From Amycolatopsis granulosa (GTDB taxonomy: Bacteria > Actinomycetota > Actinomycetes > Mycobacteriales > Pseudonocardiaceae), in NCBI RefSeq assembly GCF_011758745.1, contig NZ_JAANOV010000001.1, forward strand, positions 1,984,001 to 2,048,000: a stretch of 64,000 nt of DNA, given 5' to 3'. The notes under the pieces were generated by a model. That model did no database searches. It was given only the letters and a program-made list of their open reading frames with translations, and was not told where the DNA came from. Shown here in pieces: positions 16,663-26,839 of this stretch; within the stretch, counting starts at the first letter, position 1, and every line of letters starts with the position of its first letter. A program made the translations under genes and the position numbers.

Positions 16663-17417
16663 ACCGCGCCGCGCTCGACGAGCGCCGCGCCCGGGAACGC
16701 CGCGGTGGCCTCGGCGCGGATGGCGTCCCGGTCGCTCCACGGCGCGACGTGCGTGATCAGCAGCCGCGACACGCCCGCGTCGCGGGCGAGCTCGCCCGCC
16801 TGCCTGCCGGACAGGTGCACGCCCGGCGGCCGGTCCGCCGCGTCGGTCCAGGACGCCTCGGCGAGCAGCACGTCGGCGTCGCGTACCAGCTCGGTGAGGG
16901 CGTCACACGGCCCGGTGTCGCCGGTGTAGGCCAGCGTCCGGCCGGCGTGGCGCACCCGCAGCCCGAACGCCTCGGTCGGGTGGGACACCGGAACCGCGGT
17001 GACCTCGAACGGGCCGATCTTCACCGGATCGGCGGTCAGCGCGTGGAACTCGTAGACGTCGGACAGATCGGTCCCGGCCAGTTCCGTCTCGTTCGGCGCG
17101 TAGGCCATCGCCAGCCGCACCGGCGCGTTCGCGGGAGCGTGCACCGGCAGGCGGCGCGCGGCCGGGTCGTAGGGCGGCGCGGGGTGGTAGCGCCGCAGCA
17201 CGGTCAGCGCGGTGAAGTCGGCGCAGTGGTCGGGGTGCAGGTGCGACAACAGGAGCGCACCGAGGTCGAACGGGTCATGCCGCGTCTGCAGCTCGGCGAA
17301 CACGCCGTTGCCGAACTCGACACCGAGCAGGAAACCGTCCGCCTCGAGCAGATATCCGGACGCGGGCTCGCCCGGGCCCGGCACGCTGCCCGAACAGCCG
17401 AGGATCGTCAATCGCAC
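16650..17417 (-). CDS. MBL-fold metallohydrolase, Rv1339-like (cyclic nucleotide phosphodiesterase type)
   Basis: A metallo-beta-lactamase fold hydrolase of 255 residues. The metal site is complete: HLHPDH at residues 59-64, AVPVSHPTE, AYTGDTGPCDAL and the late LLITHVAP. Gene order (murI upstream, rph downstream across one inserted gene) matches Rv1339 of M. tuberculosis, which belongs to an atypical class of cAMP phosphodiesterases; the sequence start MRLTILGCSGSVPGPGEPASGYL is typical of that group. cAMP as substrate is inferred from synteny and pattern. It starts 19 bases after the murI stop and overlaps the convergent secreted-protein gene by 13 bases. Confidence 0.87.
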   Translation of the reverse strand: MRLTILGCSGSVPGPGEPASGYLLEADGFLLGVEFGNGVFAELQTRHDPFDLGALLLSHLHPDHCADFTALTVLRRYHPAPPYDPAARRLPVHAPANAPVRLAMAYAPNETELAGTDLSDVYEFHALTADPVKIGPFEVTAVPVSHPTEAFGLRVRHAGRTLAYTGDTGPCDALTELVRDADVLLAEASWTDAADRPPGVHLSGRQAGELARDAGVSRLLITHVAPWSDRDAIRAEATAAFPGAALVERGAVYDV

Positions 17418-17436
17418 GAGATGACACCCTGCCAGC

Positions 17437-18237
17437 TCAGGCGCTGAGGGGCGAGAGCACGCCGGGCGCGAAGCCCATGAACCGCTGCGCGAGCCGGACG
17501 AACGGTTCCGGCGAGCCGGTGGCGATGAACTCGTGCCGCGGCGGGGTGTCCCGTTCGGCGAGCAGGTCCTGCTCGGTGAGCACGCGGACCACGTCCTTCG
17601 CGGTCTCCTCGGCGCTGGAGACGAGCGTGACCTCCGGGCCCATCACGATCTGCAGGACGCCCGTCAGCAGCGGGTAGTGCGTGCAGCCCAGCACCAGCGT
17701 GTCCACCTCGGCGCGCAGCAGCGGTTCGAGGTAGCCCTGCGCGAGCCCGAGCACCTGGCGCCCCGAGGTGACGCCCCGCTCGACGAAGTCGACGAACCGC
17801 GGGCAGGCGACGGTGGTGATGGCCATGTCGCGGGCCGCCGCGAAGGCGTCCTCGTAGGCGCGCGACCGGATGGTGCCCAGCGTGCCGATCACGCCGATCC
17901 GGCCGGTGTGGGTGGCGGCGACGGCCCGACGCACGGCCGGCAGCACGACCTCGACGACCGGCACGTCGTAGCGCTCGCGGGCGTCACGCAGGCACGCCGC
18001 CGACGCCGTGTTGCAGGCGATGACGAGGGCCTTCACCCCGCCGTCGACGAGGTCGTCCAGCGCTTTCAGCGCGAGTTCGCGCGCCCGCGCGATGGGCAGC
18101 GGGCCGTACGGGTTGTGCGCCGTGTCCCCCACGTAGCGCAGCTGCTCGGACGGCAGCTGGTCGAGGATCGCGCGGGCGACCGTGAGGCCCCCGACGCCGG
18201 AATCGAACACACCGATCGGGGCCTCGCGATTGCTCAC
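17437..18237 (-). CDS. murI: Glutamate racemase
   Basis: Makes D-glutamate for peptidoglycan. The 266-residue protein has the substrate loop [13 protein letters not shown] near residues 12-24 and both catalytic cysteines, Cys75 in VIACNTASA and Cys185 in LGCTHYPLL, plus [10 protein letters not shown]. The GTG at 18237 overlaps the stop of the rhomboid gene (GTGA), so translation is coupled to it. The rhomboid-murI-MBL order is the same as Rv1337-Rv1338-Rv1339. Confidence 0.97.
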   Translation of the reverse strand: MSNREAPIGVFDSGVGGLTVARAILDQLPSEQLRYVGDTAHNPYGPLPIARARELALKALDDLVDGGVKALVIACNTASAACLRDARERYDVPVVEVVLPAVRRAVAATHTGRIGVIGTLGTIRSRAYEDAFAAARDMAITTVACPRFVDFVERGVTSGRQVLGLAQGYLEPLLRAEVDTLVLGCTHYPLLTGVLQIVMGPEVTLVSSAEETAKDVVRVLTEQDLLAERDTPPRHEFIATGSPEPFVRLAQRFMGFAPGVLSPLSA

Positions 18238-18857
18238 GGGGTCGAGGGTACCGTCCGCCGCCGTCCCGCCCGGGCGCCGAACCAGGCGGCGAGGATGCCA
18301 CCGAGCGCGCCGAAGGCGTGCGCCTGCCAGGAAACGCCCGGGTGCCCGGGTAACACGCCCCACAGCATCCCGCCCCAGCCGATCAGCAGCACCGCGGCCA
18401 CCACGATCTGCGCGAACGCCCGGTTGAACAGGCCGCGGACCAGCAGGTACGCCAGCCACCCGAAGGCCAGCCCGGACGCGCCGATGGTGACCGTGCCCGG
18501 CTCCGCGGTCAGCCACACCCCCAGCCCGCTGACCAGCCAGATCGTCGCGGTCACCAGCGCCCAGCGGACGAGCCCCGCCGCCATCGCGAGGAACGCGAAC
18601 ACCACCACCGGCACCGTGTTCGCCAGCAGGTGCGGCCAGCCGGCGTGCAGCAGCGGCGCCCACACCACACCGTCGAGCCCACCCAGCGTGCGCGGCACGA
18701 TGCCCTCGGCGTCGAGCCGGTGGTGCAGGACCGTGTCCACGGCCTCAGCCAGGTACAGCAGCGCGGTGAACACCAGCACGACGAGCGCGGCGGTCTTCGG
18801 CTTCGCGGGCAGGACACGGTTCGCCTGGTCGTACCGGGGCGCGGGCAACGTGCTCAT
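18234..18857 (-). CDS. Rhomboid family intramembrane serine protease
   Basis: A membrane-embedded serine protease of 207 residues with six predicted helices. The catalytic Ser is in [12 protein letters not shown], the catalytic His in [12 protein letters not shown], and the HLLANTVPV motif with conserved His and Asn is on an earlier helix; all three rhomboid marks are present, so it should be active. The start ATG at 18857 has TACCGT seven bases upstream and no good ribosome site. It heads the rhomboid-murI-MBL operon and is the counterpart of Rv1337. Its substrates are unknown. Confidence 0.92.
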   Translation of the reverse strand: MSTLPAPRYDQANRVLPAKPKTAALVVLVFTALLYLAEAVDTVLHHRLDAEGIVPRTLGGLDGVVWAPLLHAGWPHLLANTVPVVVFAFLAMAAGLVRWALVTATIWLVSGLGVWLTAEPGTVTIGASGLAFGWLAYLLVRGLFNRAFAQIVVAAVLLIGWGGMLWGVLPGHPGVSWQAHAFGALGGILAAWFGARAGRRRTVPSTP

Positions 18858-18864
18858 GCCATCC

Positions 18865-18870
18865 ACGGTA
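18865..18870 (-). promoter_or_regulatory. -10 element TACCGT of the rhomboid-murI operon
   Basis: On the minus strand TACCGT lies seven bases before the ATG at 18857. About 190 bases of non-coding DNA separate it from cysM, consistent with an independent promoter for this operon. Confidence 0.45.
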
Positions 18871-19009
18871 CGAGCGGCGCGGCCCGGCGGAATCGGGAGA
18901 AAACCCTGAACCCGCGGTGCGGATCCCCGGCCCGGCACCGGGCGCGATCACCGCTTGCGATCGCCCCGCTGCCGCAGGACCTCGTCTCCGCCACCGCCGG
19001 AAACACGGC

Positions 19010-19041
19010 GGCGCCCCGCTCCCGCACGGGAAAGGGGCGCC
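19010..19041 (-). terminator. Composite hairpin downstream of cysM
   Basis: GGCGCCCC at 19010-19017 pairs with GGGGCGCC at 19034-19041, and inside it TCCCG at 19020-19024 pairs with CGGGA at 19027-19031. It begins 13 bases after the cysM stop and should terminate the eight-gene clpS-cysM operon. Confidence 0.75.
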
Positions 19042-19053
19042 GTCCGGGTCCGG

Positions 19054-20765
<1,712 letters not shown>

Positions 20766-20766
20766 C

Positions 20767-21267
20767 TTACGTGCCGGACTCCAGGGGTTCACAGAGTGAG
20801 AGTGCGCACGCCAGCGCCACGGCGTCCTGCGCGTGCGACAGCCACTCGAGTGTGACGCCCCGGGCGCTGACCGGGAACCGCGCCCAGGCGCGCCCATCCC
20901 GCCACCGCGGTTTGCGCAGGTAGAGGGTCTGGGCGTGGCCGAAGGTGATCAGCCAGGCCCGCTGCCAGGCCGGATCCAGGGTGACCGCCGTCGCGCCCGT
21001 CCAGCCGCGCACGACCGCCCGGACCGCGGTCGTCACACTCCGCCGCATCGCCGCACCGTGCCGCGCCCGGAACTCCCGGGCCTCGCGGATCAGCAGGTGA
21101 GCGTCGGGGAACAGGTCCTCGTCCCGCAGCGGGCGCCGGCCGTGCCGGCCGGTCTCCAGCGCGGTCAGCAGTTCACCCGCGATCGCGTGGAGGCACTCCC
21201 CGACGTTCGGCGACATCTCGACCAGGACCTGCCCGCCCGGCAACGGGTGCGCGTCCAGGAAATCCAC
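20767..21267 (-). CDS. Possible divergent DUF2017-like protein paired with a ClpS-like gene
   Basis: Not clearly recognised. The 166-residue protein begins MDFLDAHPLPGGQVLVEMSP and ends in an Ala- and Leu-rich helix. By eye its C-terminal LEWLSHAQDAVALACAL lines up with [19 protein letters not shown] of the DUF2017 protein at 22539-23096, and an N-terminal helix VGECLHAIAGELLTAL lines up with the first DUF2017 helix. The same gene pairing, ClpS-like then this protein, repeats the clpS-DUF2017 pair upstream in the operon, which supports a duplication. A unique middle part has HAQTLYLRKPRWRDGRAWARFP. The GTG at 21267 follows the ClpS-like stop by one base. Function unknown. Confidence 0.6.
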   Translation of the reverse strand: MDFLDAHPLPGGQVLVEMSPNVGECLHAIAGELLTALETGRHGRRPLRDEDLFPDAHLLIREAREFRARHGAAMRRSVTTAVRAVVRGWTGATAVTLDPAWQRAWLITFGHAQTLYLRKPRWRDGRAWARFPVSARGVTLEWLSHAQDAVALACALSLCEPLESGT

Positions 21268-21268
21268 G

Positions 21269-21517
21269 TCACACGCCCTGCAGCGTGGCGTGCAGGCCGA
21301 GCACCTGCAGCTCGGCGACCAGCGCCTCGGCCTGCTCGCGGGAGGCGAACCGGGTGAGCTCCGCGGCGCCCTGGTGGTCCACGACGTGAGCGAACTCCAG
21401 AGCCCTCGCCGCGGGGAGCCCGAGCACGGCGTGCACCGCGCAGACCACCGTCTGGTAGGAGTTCACGTGGTCGTTGTGGACGACCACCAGCCACGCCCGC
21501 GCACCCTTCACGGCCAC
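21269..21517 (-). CDS. Second ClpS-like adaptor protein
   Basis: An 82-residue ClpS-fold protein in addition to the canonical ClpS at 23093-23392. ClpS adaptors bring N-degron substrates to ClpC/ClpA. The fold is clear: VVVHNDHVNSYQTVVCAVHAVLGL, a central helix and the ending VAELQVLGLHATL. It keeps the Asn-Asp pair that binds the substrate N-terminus, but where ClpS has the His of VHHRG (His66 in E. coli) it reads VVDHQG, placing Asp there. It also lacks the long N-terminal extension. It starts 24 bases after the P1 peptidase stop and is followed immediately by its DUF2017-like partner. It may bind other ligands or be an anti-adaptor. Confidence 0.75.
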   Translation of the reverse strand: MAVKGARAWLVVVHNDHVNSYQTVVCAVHAVLGLPAARALEFAHVVDHQGAAELTRFASREQAEALVAELQVLGLHATLQGV

Positions 21518-21541
21518 ATGATCGCGGCCCGCCCGCCGCCG

Positions 21542-22531
21542 TTACGCGAACGCCTCCGGCCACACGTCCCGGTACGCCGGTACCCCCGCGACACCCTCCG
21601 CACGCAGCAACCCGTGCACGCAGGCCCGCGCGAAGACCCGCGCCGCCGCCCCGCACAGTTCGTCCAGTGCCGCCGCCCGGGTCGTCACCCCGAACGGGCC
21701 CGCGGCCGCGGGCAGCTCCCGGGCGCCGGTGGCGAGCGCGAACACGGTGTCACCGTCGAACATCGAGTGCGCCGGCCGCACCGCCCGCGCGAGGCCGTCC
21801 TGCGCCGCCACCGCGAGCCGCCGGCTCTCGGCCTTCGACAGGTCCGCGTCGACCGCGACCACGCCGATCGTGGTGTTCAGGTCCGTCTCCCGCCCGGGCA
21901 CCGACGCCGCCCGCTCCGGCCACCGCACGCCGAACTCGCCCGCGACCTCGTGATCCGCCGCGAACGGCAGCCCGTTCTCGAACGACACCGCCTCACCCCG
22001 CGCGTTGACGACCGCCAGCGCGCCGACCACGAACTCACCCACGCGCTCGCTCGCCGTGCCGATGCCGCCCTTGAGCGACCCCACGGCCGCCCCGGCACCG
22101 GCGCCGACCGAACCCTGTGCGACGGAGATCCCCGCGGCCTCGCACGCGGCGTATCCGAACGACGGGTCCGGCCGGTTGCCCCAGTCACCGCGCGGCAGGT
22201 CGAAGATCACCGCGGCGGGCACGATCGGCACCACCTCGTGCGGACCCGCGCCGACGGCGAACCCGCGATTCCGCTCCGCGAGCCAGCGCATCACGCCGTC
22301 GGCGGCGGCGAGGCCGTAGGCGCTGCCGCCGGACAGGCAGATCGCGTCGACGTGCCGGACCAGGTTCTCCGGCTCCAGCAGGTTCGTCTCCCGGGTACCG
22401 GGCGCGCCGCCGCGCTGGTCGACCGCCCCGGTGGTGCCCGGCGGCGCGAGCACCACCGTGGTACCGGTGGCCCAGCCCGCACCGATCCGGTGGTGGTGCC
22501 CGACGAGCACCCCCGGCACGTCCGTGATCAC
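21542..22531 (-). CDS. P1 (DmpA/S58) family peptidase
   Basis: An N-terminal nucleophile hydrolase of the L-aminopeptidase D-esterase/amidase group, 329 residues, equivalent to Rv1333. The N-terminal ITDVPGVLVGHH, CLSGGSAYGLAAADGVMRWL, the conserved GDWGNRP, and the autocleavage region GSVGAGAGAAVGSLKGGIGTAS are present, followed by VGALAVVNARGEAV. Cleavage before the nucleophile would give two chains. The later TTIGVVAVDADLSKAE and RPAHSMFDGDTVFALATG are also family marks. It lies seven bases after the DUF2017 gene and is cotranscribed with clpS and the cys genes. The natural substrate is unknown. Confidence 0.9.
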   Translation of the reverse strand: MITDVPGVLVGHHHRIGAGWATGTTVVLAPPGTTGAVDQRGGAPGTRETNLLEPENLVRHVDAICLSGGSAYGLAAADGVMRWLAERNRGFAVGAGPHEVVPIVPAAVIFDLPRGDWGNRPDPSFGYAACEAAGISVAQGSVGAGAGAAVGSLKGGIGTASERVGEFVVGALAVVNARGEAVSFENGLPFAADHEVAGEFGVRWPERAASVPGRETDLNTTIGVVAVDADLSKAESRRLAVAAQDGLARAVRPAHSMFDGDTVFALATGARELPAAAGPFGVTTRAAALDELCGAAARVFARACVHGLLRAEGVAGVPAYRDVWPEAFA

Positions 22532-22538
22532 GGCCGGA

Positions 22539-23096
22539 TCACCCGGTCAATGCCTGGACGAGGCTTTCCTGCACCCACGTCAGCCAGTGGTAGACGCCCA
22601 GGTGCGGCGCCCGCGGATCGTCCTCGGGCAGCTCGTCGGGCATGTCCTCGGTGACGTCGAGCGCCGTGCCCAGCGCCAGCCGGACGTCGTTGATCGCGGC
22701 CAGCCACGCGTCGGCCTGCTCGTCGGTGAGCTGCACGTCGCCGCCGTCGCGCGGCAGCGTCTCCATGACCACCGTGGCCACGCCGACCTTCGCGTCGACC
22801 AGTTCCGGTTCGTGCAGCGACCGCAGCGCGCTCGCCGAGTCCAGGACCTCCTGGCTCGGCGTGTCCGGGTCGATCTTGTGGTAGTCCGGCAGCAACCGGG
22901 ACAGCACCGGGTCGTCCGGGGACTGGGGCGATCCGGTGCGGATGCCGGTCAGCTCGGCCAGCGGGTCCTGCGGCGCCTCCTCGGCGCGCGCCCGCAGCAT
23001 GTCCTCGAGCTGGCTCACCAGGCCGCGCAGCACCGCGGCCTCCTGCTGCTCGAACCCGGCGCGCACGCGGCCGCCCGTTCGCTGCCAGCCCCTCAC
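22539..23096 (-). CDS. DUF2017 domain protein
   Basis: A 185-residue helical protein of unknown function always found next to clpS in actinobacteria (Rv1332 in M. tuberculosis). The family pattern is intact: an N-terminal [89 protein letters not shown] and a final [18 protein letters not shown]. The GTG at 23096 overlaps the clpS stop (GTGA), so it is translated with ClpS. A role as ClpS or Clp partner is plausible from this constant linkage. Confidence 0.9.
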   Translation of the reverse strand: MRGWQRTGGRVRAGFEQQEAAVLRGLVSQLEDMLRARAEEAPQDPLAELTGIRTGSPQSPDDPVLSRLLPDYHKIDPDTPSQEVLDSASALRSLHEPELVDAKVGVATVVMETLPRDGGDVQLTDEQADAWLAAINDVRLALGTALDVTEDMPDELPEDDPRAPHLGVYHWLTWVQESLVQALTG

Positions 23097-23392
23097 GAAG
23101 TGTGCTCCATCGTCGCCCACAACCCCGCGGCGTGCAGTCTGGTCACGTCCGCCTCGACCTTCTCCTTCGTCCCCGACGACACCACCGCACGCCCCCTGTG
23201 GTGCACGTCGAGCATCAGCTTGGTGGCGTGGTCCCGGCTGTAGCCGAACAGCTTCTGGAAGACGTACGTCACGTACGACATCAGGTTCACCGGGTCGTTC
23301 CAGACGATCGTCTGCCACGGCTCGTCCTCGGCACCGGCCTCGGTGCCGATGGGTTCAACCTGCGTCTGTTCGGATGCGACAGGCGTGGTCAT
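23093..23392 (-). CDS. clpS: ATP-dependent Clp protease adaptor ClpS
   Basis: Binds N-terminal degradation signals and hands them to the ClpC1/ClpA unfoldase. The 99-residue protein carries the actinobacterial ClpS core [26 protein letters not shown], with the Asn-Asp pair, and [17 protein letters not shown] with the substrate-pocket His, then [13 protein letters not shown]. An N-terminal flexible extension of about 28 residues precedes it. The start may be the ATG at 23392 or the one three codons upstream at 23401; CACCAT seven bases before 23392 favours the former. It is the first gene of the eight-gene operon reaching cysM, and divergent from pncB. Confidence 0.94.
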   Translation of the reverse strand: MTTPVASEQTQVEPIGTEAGAEDEPWQTIVWNDPVNLMSYVTYVFQKLFGYSRDHATKLMLDVHHRGRAVVSSGTKEKVEADVTRLHAAGLWATMEHTS

Positions 23393-23477
23393 GCGATCCA
23401 TGGTGTCACGGAACCCACATGCCGGGGACCGGTGGTGGCTCTGTTCGGGTGATTCAGCCGAACGCGCAAGTACCTCA

Positions 23478-23483
23478 TAGTCT
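23478..23483 (+). promoter_or_regulatory. -10 element TAGTCT of pncB
   Basis: TAGTCT ends six bases before the ATG of pncB at 23490, with no ribosome-binding site in between, giving a leaderless transcript for the pncB-pncA-aldolase-like operon. Confidence 0.5.
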
Positions 23484-23489
23484 GATCCC

Positions 23490-24794
23490 ATGGGTTTCCC
23501 CGAGACGCACGGCAGCACGGCCCTGCTCACCGACCACTACGAGCTCACCATGCTGGGCAGTGCCCTGACCGACGGCACCGGCGACCGCCACTGCGTGTTC
23601 GAGGTGTTCGCCCGGCGACTGCCCGCCGGGCGGCGGTACGGCGTGGTCGCGGGCACCGGGCGGCTGCTGGAGGCGATCGCCGACTTCCGGTTCACCGACG
23701 CCGAGCTCGACCTGCTCGCCGCGAACGCGGTGGTCGACGACGACACCCTGTCGTGGCTAGCGAACTACCGGTTCAGCGGCGACATCGACGGCTATCCCGA
23801 AGGGGAGCTGTACTTCCCGGGCTCGCCGGTCCTCACCGTCCGGGGGACCTTCGCCGAAGCGGTCCTGCTGGAGACCCTCGCGTTGTCCGTCCTCAACCAC
23901 GACAGCGCGATCGCCTCCGCGGCCGCGCGCATGTCCTCGGCGGCGCACGGCAGGCCGATCATCGAGATGGGCGGCCGCCGCACGCACGAGATGGCCGCGG
24001 TGGCCGCGGCGCGGGCCGCCTACATCGGCGGGTTCGCCACCACCTCCAACCTGGAGGCCGGCCGCCGCTACGGCATTCCCACCCGCGGCACGGTGGCGCA
24101 CGCGTTCATGCTGTTGCACGACAGCGAGGAGGACGCCTTCCGCGCCCAGGTCGAGAAGATGGGCACCGACACCACCCTCCTGGTCGACACCTACGACATC
24201 ACGCGCGGCATCGAAACCGCGGTGCGCGTGGCCGGACCCGAGCTGGGCGCGATCCGCATCGACTCCGGTGACGTGGGCGTGCTGGCCCGCAAGGCGCGCG
24301 AACAACTGGATTCCCTGGGCGCCAGGGACACCCGCATCGTGGTGTCCGGCGACCTCGACGAGCACGCCATCGCCGCCCTGCGCGCCGAACCGGTGGACGC
24401 CTACGGAGTGGGCACGTCGGTGGTCACCGGTTCGGGCGCGCCGACCGCGGGGATGGTCTACAAGCTGGTCGAGGTCGACGGCCGCCCGGTCGCGAAGCGC
24501 AGCGAGAACAAGGCGTCGCGCGGCGGCGAGAAGTCGGCGCTGCGCCGCCACAAGCCGACCGGGACGGCGCTGGAGGAGGTCGTGTACGCGGCCGGCCGGC
24601 GTCCCGAGCCCGGCGAGAACGACCGGGAGCTGCCGATTCCGCTGGTGCGCAGCGGCAAGCCGGTCGACGACCTGCCCTCGCTGGACGACAGCCGTCAGCG
24701 GCTGCGCGACGGCCTGGTCAGCCTGCCGTGGGAGGGATTGAAGCTCTCCAGCGGCGAACCCGCGATCCCCACCGTGTTCCCCCAGGAGGCCTGA
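23490..24794 (+). CDS. pncB: Nicotinate phosphoribosyltransferase
   Basis: Joins nicotinate and PRPP to nicotinate mononucleotide in the Preiss-Handler NAD salvage route. The 434-residue protein opens with [16 protein letters not shown], continues with [14 protein letters not shown], the [26 protein letters not shown] region with the catalytic His, [26 protein letters not shown], and the PRPP-side [19 protein letters not shown] and [12 protein letters not shown]. It shares one base with the downstream nicotinamidase gene (TGATG). Located between clpS (divergent) and dinG as in M. tuberculosis, where pncB1 is Rv1330c. Confidence 0.96.
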   Translation: MGFPETHGSTALLTDHYELTMLGSALTDGTGDRHCVFEVFARRLPAGRRYGVVAGTGRLLEAIADFRFTDAELDLLAANAVVDDDTLSWLANYRFSGDIDGYPEGELYFPGSPVLTVRGTFAEAVLLETLALSVLNHDSAIASAAARMSSAAHGRPIIEMGGRRTHEMAAVAAARAAYIGGFATTSNLEAGRRYGIPTRGTVAHAFMLLHDSEEDAFRAQVEKMGTDTTLLVDTYDITRGIETAVRVAGPELGAIRIDSGDVGVLARKAREQLDSLGARDTRIVVSGDLDEHAIAALRAEPVDAYGVGTSVVTGSGAPTAGMVYKLVEVDGRPVAKRSENKASRGGEKSALRRHKPTGTALEEVVYAAGRRPEPGENDRELPIPLVRSGKPVDDLPSLDDSRQRLRDGLVSLPWEGLKLSSGEPAIPTVFPQEA

Positions 24795-25363
24795 TGAGCC
24801 GCGCACTGATCGTCGTGGACGTGCAGAACGACTTCTGCGAGGGCGGCGCGCTCGCGGTCGCCGGCGGCGCCGAGGTGGCCGCGCAGATCAGCGAGCACCT
24901 GGCGCGCGGCGGCTACCCGGCGGTGGCCGCGACCCGCGACTACCACATCGACCCCGGCGCGCACTTCAGCGACAACCCGGACTACGTACGGTCCTGGCCG
25001 CGGCATTGCGTGGCCGGGACACCGGGCGCGTCGTTCCACCCGGCGCTCGACGTCGGCCCCATCACCGCGGTGTTCTCCAAGGGCCAGTACAGCGACGGCT
25101 ACTCCGGCTTCGAAGGGCACACCGACGCCGGCGAGAAACTCGTGGACTGGTTGCGGGAGCGGGAGATCACCGACGTGGACCTGGTCGGCATCGCGACCGA
25201 CCACTGCGTGCGGGCCAGCGCGCTGGACGCCGCGGCCGCCGGGTTCACGGTGCGGGTCCTGCTGGACCTGACCGCGGGGGTCGCGCGGGAGACCGTGGAC
25301 GCGGCACTCGACCGGCTACGAGCCGCCGGGGTGGAGCTCGTGGGCACCCCGCGGGTCGGCTGA
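24794..25363 (+). CDS. pncA: Nicotinamidase
   Basis: Hydrolyses nicotinamide to nicotinate, feeding the adjacent PncB. The 189-residue isochorismatase-fold enzyme has the catalytic triad Asp9, Lys96 and Cys138 (VVDVQNDF, VFSKGQ, IATDHCVRAS) and the metal ligands Asp49, His51, His57 and His71, in nearly the same numbering as M. tuberculosis PncA. AGGAGG at 24784-24789 precedes the ATG, which overlaps the pncB stop by one base; its own stop overlaps the next start by one base. An enzyme of this type would also be expected to activate pyrazinamide. Confidence 0.95.
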   Translation: MSRALIVVDVQNDFCEGGALAVAGGAEVAAQISEHLARGGYPAVAATRDYHIDPGAHFSDNPDYVRSWPRHCVAGTPGASFHPALDVGPITAVFSKGQYSDGYSGFEGHTDAGEKLVDWLREREITDVDLVGIATDHCVRASALDAAAAGFTVRVLLDLTAGVARETVDAALDRLRAAGVELVGTPRVG

Positions 25364-26022
25364 TGCGGACGGTGCTGCGCAAGCAGAACAACCGCTTCCG
25401 GGAGCGGCTCGCCACCGGCCGCGTCCTGGCGCTGCTGCGCGCGGACTCGCCGACCTGGTTCGCCGACGCCGGTCTCGTCCTGTACGACGCCGGCCTGCGT
25501 GTGATCGAGGTGGATCTGGCGACGCCGGGCGCGCTGGACGTGATCGCGGTGCTGAAGGCGGAACTGGGGCGGGACGCGGCGATCGGCGCGGGCGGGGTGC
25601 GCACCGCGTCCGCGGTCGACCGCTGTGTGGCGGCCGGGGCGGACTTCGCCGCGACGCCCACGTTCTCGCCCGAGGTGCTGTGGCGGGCGCAGGAGTACGC
25701 GCTGCCGATCGTGTGCGGTGCCCTGACGCCGACCGAGATCGACGCGGCGTGGCGCTACGGACCGGCCGCCGTGCAGGTCTTCCCGGTCGCCACCGCCGGC
25801 GGTGCGCGGTACCTGGACGAGGTCCAGTCCACGCTGCCGGAGGTGCCGCTGGTGCCGGCCGGCGGGGTGTCCTTGTCCGATGTGGACGACTACCTCGACG
25901 CGGGTGCGCTCGCGGTCGGGCTCGGCCCGGCCCTGCTCGGCGACGCGACCGGCGGCGGCCGGCTCGACGAGCTGGCCGAGCGGGCCACCCGGGTGGCGGC
26001 GGCCGCCGGCCGCTACGCCTGA
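25363..26022 (+). CDS. KDPG aldolase-like protein lacking the Schiff-base lysine
   Basis: A 219-residue TIM-barrel protein of the KDPG/KHG aldolase (Eda) family by overall pattern: RVLALLRADSP, AGLRVIEVDLATPGAL, AAIGAGGVRTASAVDRCVAAGADFAATPTFS, PIVCGALTPTEIDAAW and PLVPAGGVSLSDVDDYLDAGALAVGLG. Glu49, matching the catalytic Glu of Eda, is kept. The Schiff-base Lys (in KFFPAE in E. coli) is replaced by Gln138 in VQVFPVA, the GAGT Thr by Gly78, and the substrate Arg of TLRT by Ala. It is therefore unlikely to be a working class I aldolase. It overlaps pncA by one base, so it is tied to NAD salvage; its role is unknown. Confidence 0.75.
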   Translation: MRTVLRKQNNRFRERLATGRVLALLRADSPTWFADAGLVLYDAGLRVIEVDLATPGALDVIAVLKAELGRDAAIGAGGVRTASAVDRCVAAGADFAATPTFSPEVLWRAQEYALPIVCGALTPTEIDAAWRYGPAAVQVFPVATAGGARYLDEVQSTLPEVPLVPAGGVSLSDVDDYLDAGALAVGLGPALLGDATGGGRLDELAERATRVAAAAGRYA

Positions 26023-26026
26023 GGCG

Positions 26027-26677
26027 TCAGAACCCGAACGGCGAGCAGCGGGCCGAGCCGACCAGGATGTCGCCGGAGGCCGGGCCGCCCTGCGGGAACA
26101 GCTTGATGTGCATGGCGTTCGTGGTCAGGCTGCCGTCCGCCGGAGCGGGCACGATCAGCTCGTTCAGGACGACCTCGGCCATCGGCGGCGCGCCGGGCGT
26201 GGTGCCCGGGATGGTGATCGTGTGGTTCGGCGGGATGTTCTGCGGAACCGTGATGCCGGTGACGTTGCCCAGCTCCATGGTGCCGTTGCTGCCGTTGGCC
26301 GTGGTGGTGCAGCCGGCGCCGAACGTCCGCACCTTGATCACCGGGCCGCCGAACTGCTGCAGCACGCTCGTTTCGAACCGCTGACCGGTCACCTTGACGC
26401 TCGCGGTGCCGTCCGCGTTGCGGGTGCACGTGCTGCTGCCCAGGCCGTACTTCGTGCGGGTGCCGACGGTGATCGGATCGGTGCGGCCCGCCGGCGTGGC
26501 GTCCACGACGCACGGCGCGATCGGGTCCGCGTGCGCCGGGGTGCCGTTCACGGCGATGTCGGCCGCGCCCACCGAACCGGCGCCGGTCGCGCCGGGCTGC
26601 GCCTGCGCACTCCCCGGGGCCGCCACCAGGCCCCCGCAGAGCACCGCTGCCGTCACGATCCGCCTGGCCCGCCTCAT
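26027..26677 (-). CDS. Secreted protein, choice-of-anchor P type
   Basis: A 216-residue exported protein. The N-terminus MRRARRIVTAAVLCGGLVAA with SAQAQP is a signal peptide cut after AQA. The mature part is beta-rich and carries Cys pairs (PCVVDATPAG, SSTCTRNADGT, GAGCTTTANGSNGT and late ARCSPFGF). The ending AEVVLNELIVPAPADGSLTTNAMHIKLF followed by GDILVGSARCSPF matches what I know as the choice-of-anchor P family of actinobacterial surface proteins; this assignment is by pattern. The start ATG is at 26677. It converges on the aldolase-like gene with a 4-base gap, and dinG starts 162 bases away in the other direction. Confidence 0.7.
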   Translation of the reverse strand: MRRARRIVTAAVLCGGLVAAPGSAQAQPGATGAGSVGAADIAVNGTPAHADPIAPCVVDATPAGRTDPITVGTRTKYGLGSSTCTRNADGTASVKVTGQRFETSVLQQFGGPVIKVRTFGAGCTTTANGSNGTMELGNVTGITVPQNIPPNHTITIPGTTPGAPPMAEVVLNELIVPAPADGSLTTNAMHIKLFPQGGPASGDILVGSARCSPFGF

Positions 26678-26827
26678 GAGCCGCTCCTTTCGCCTGGGAA
26701 ATCCTCCTCGTCAATCGGCAGCACGCCCGGCCTGCCTGACCCACCCGGCCGGATGCCACCCGGACGAGTGGATCTCCACGTTGCCGCGGGCGCGGGGCGG
26801 CGGCCCGGTTCTGACAGTGGTCCCCGG

Positions 26828-26833
26828 TACCGT
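26828..26833 (+). promoter_or_regulatory. -10 element TACCGT of dinG
   Basis: TACCGT ends six bases before the GTG at 26840, which fixes that codon as the dinG start even though the frame is open for 1 kb upstream. Confidence 0.5.
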
Positions 26834-26839
26834 GTCCTG

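Noticed and set aside
25802-26839. Upstream extension of the dinG frame by more than 300 codons
   Set aside because: This part overlaps the aldolase-like and secreted-protein genes in other frames; DinG homologues begin near GTG 26840, which also has a -10 element at the right distance.
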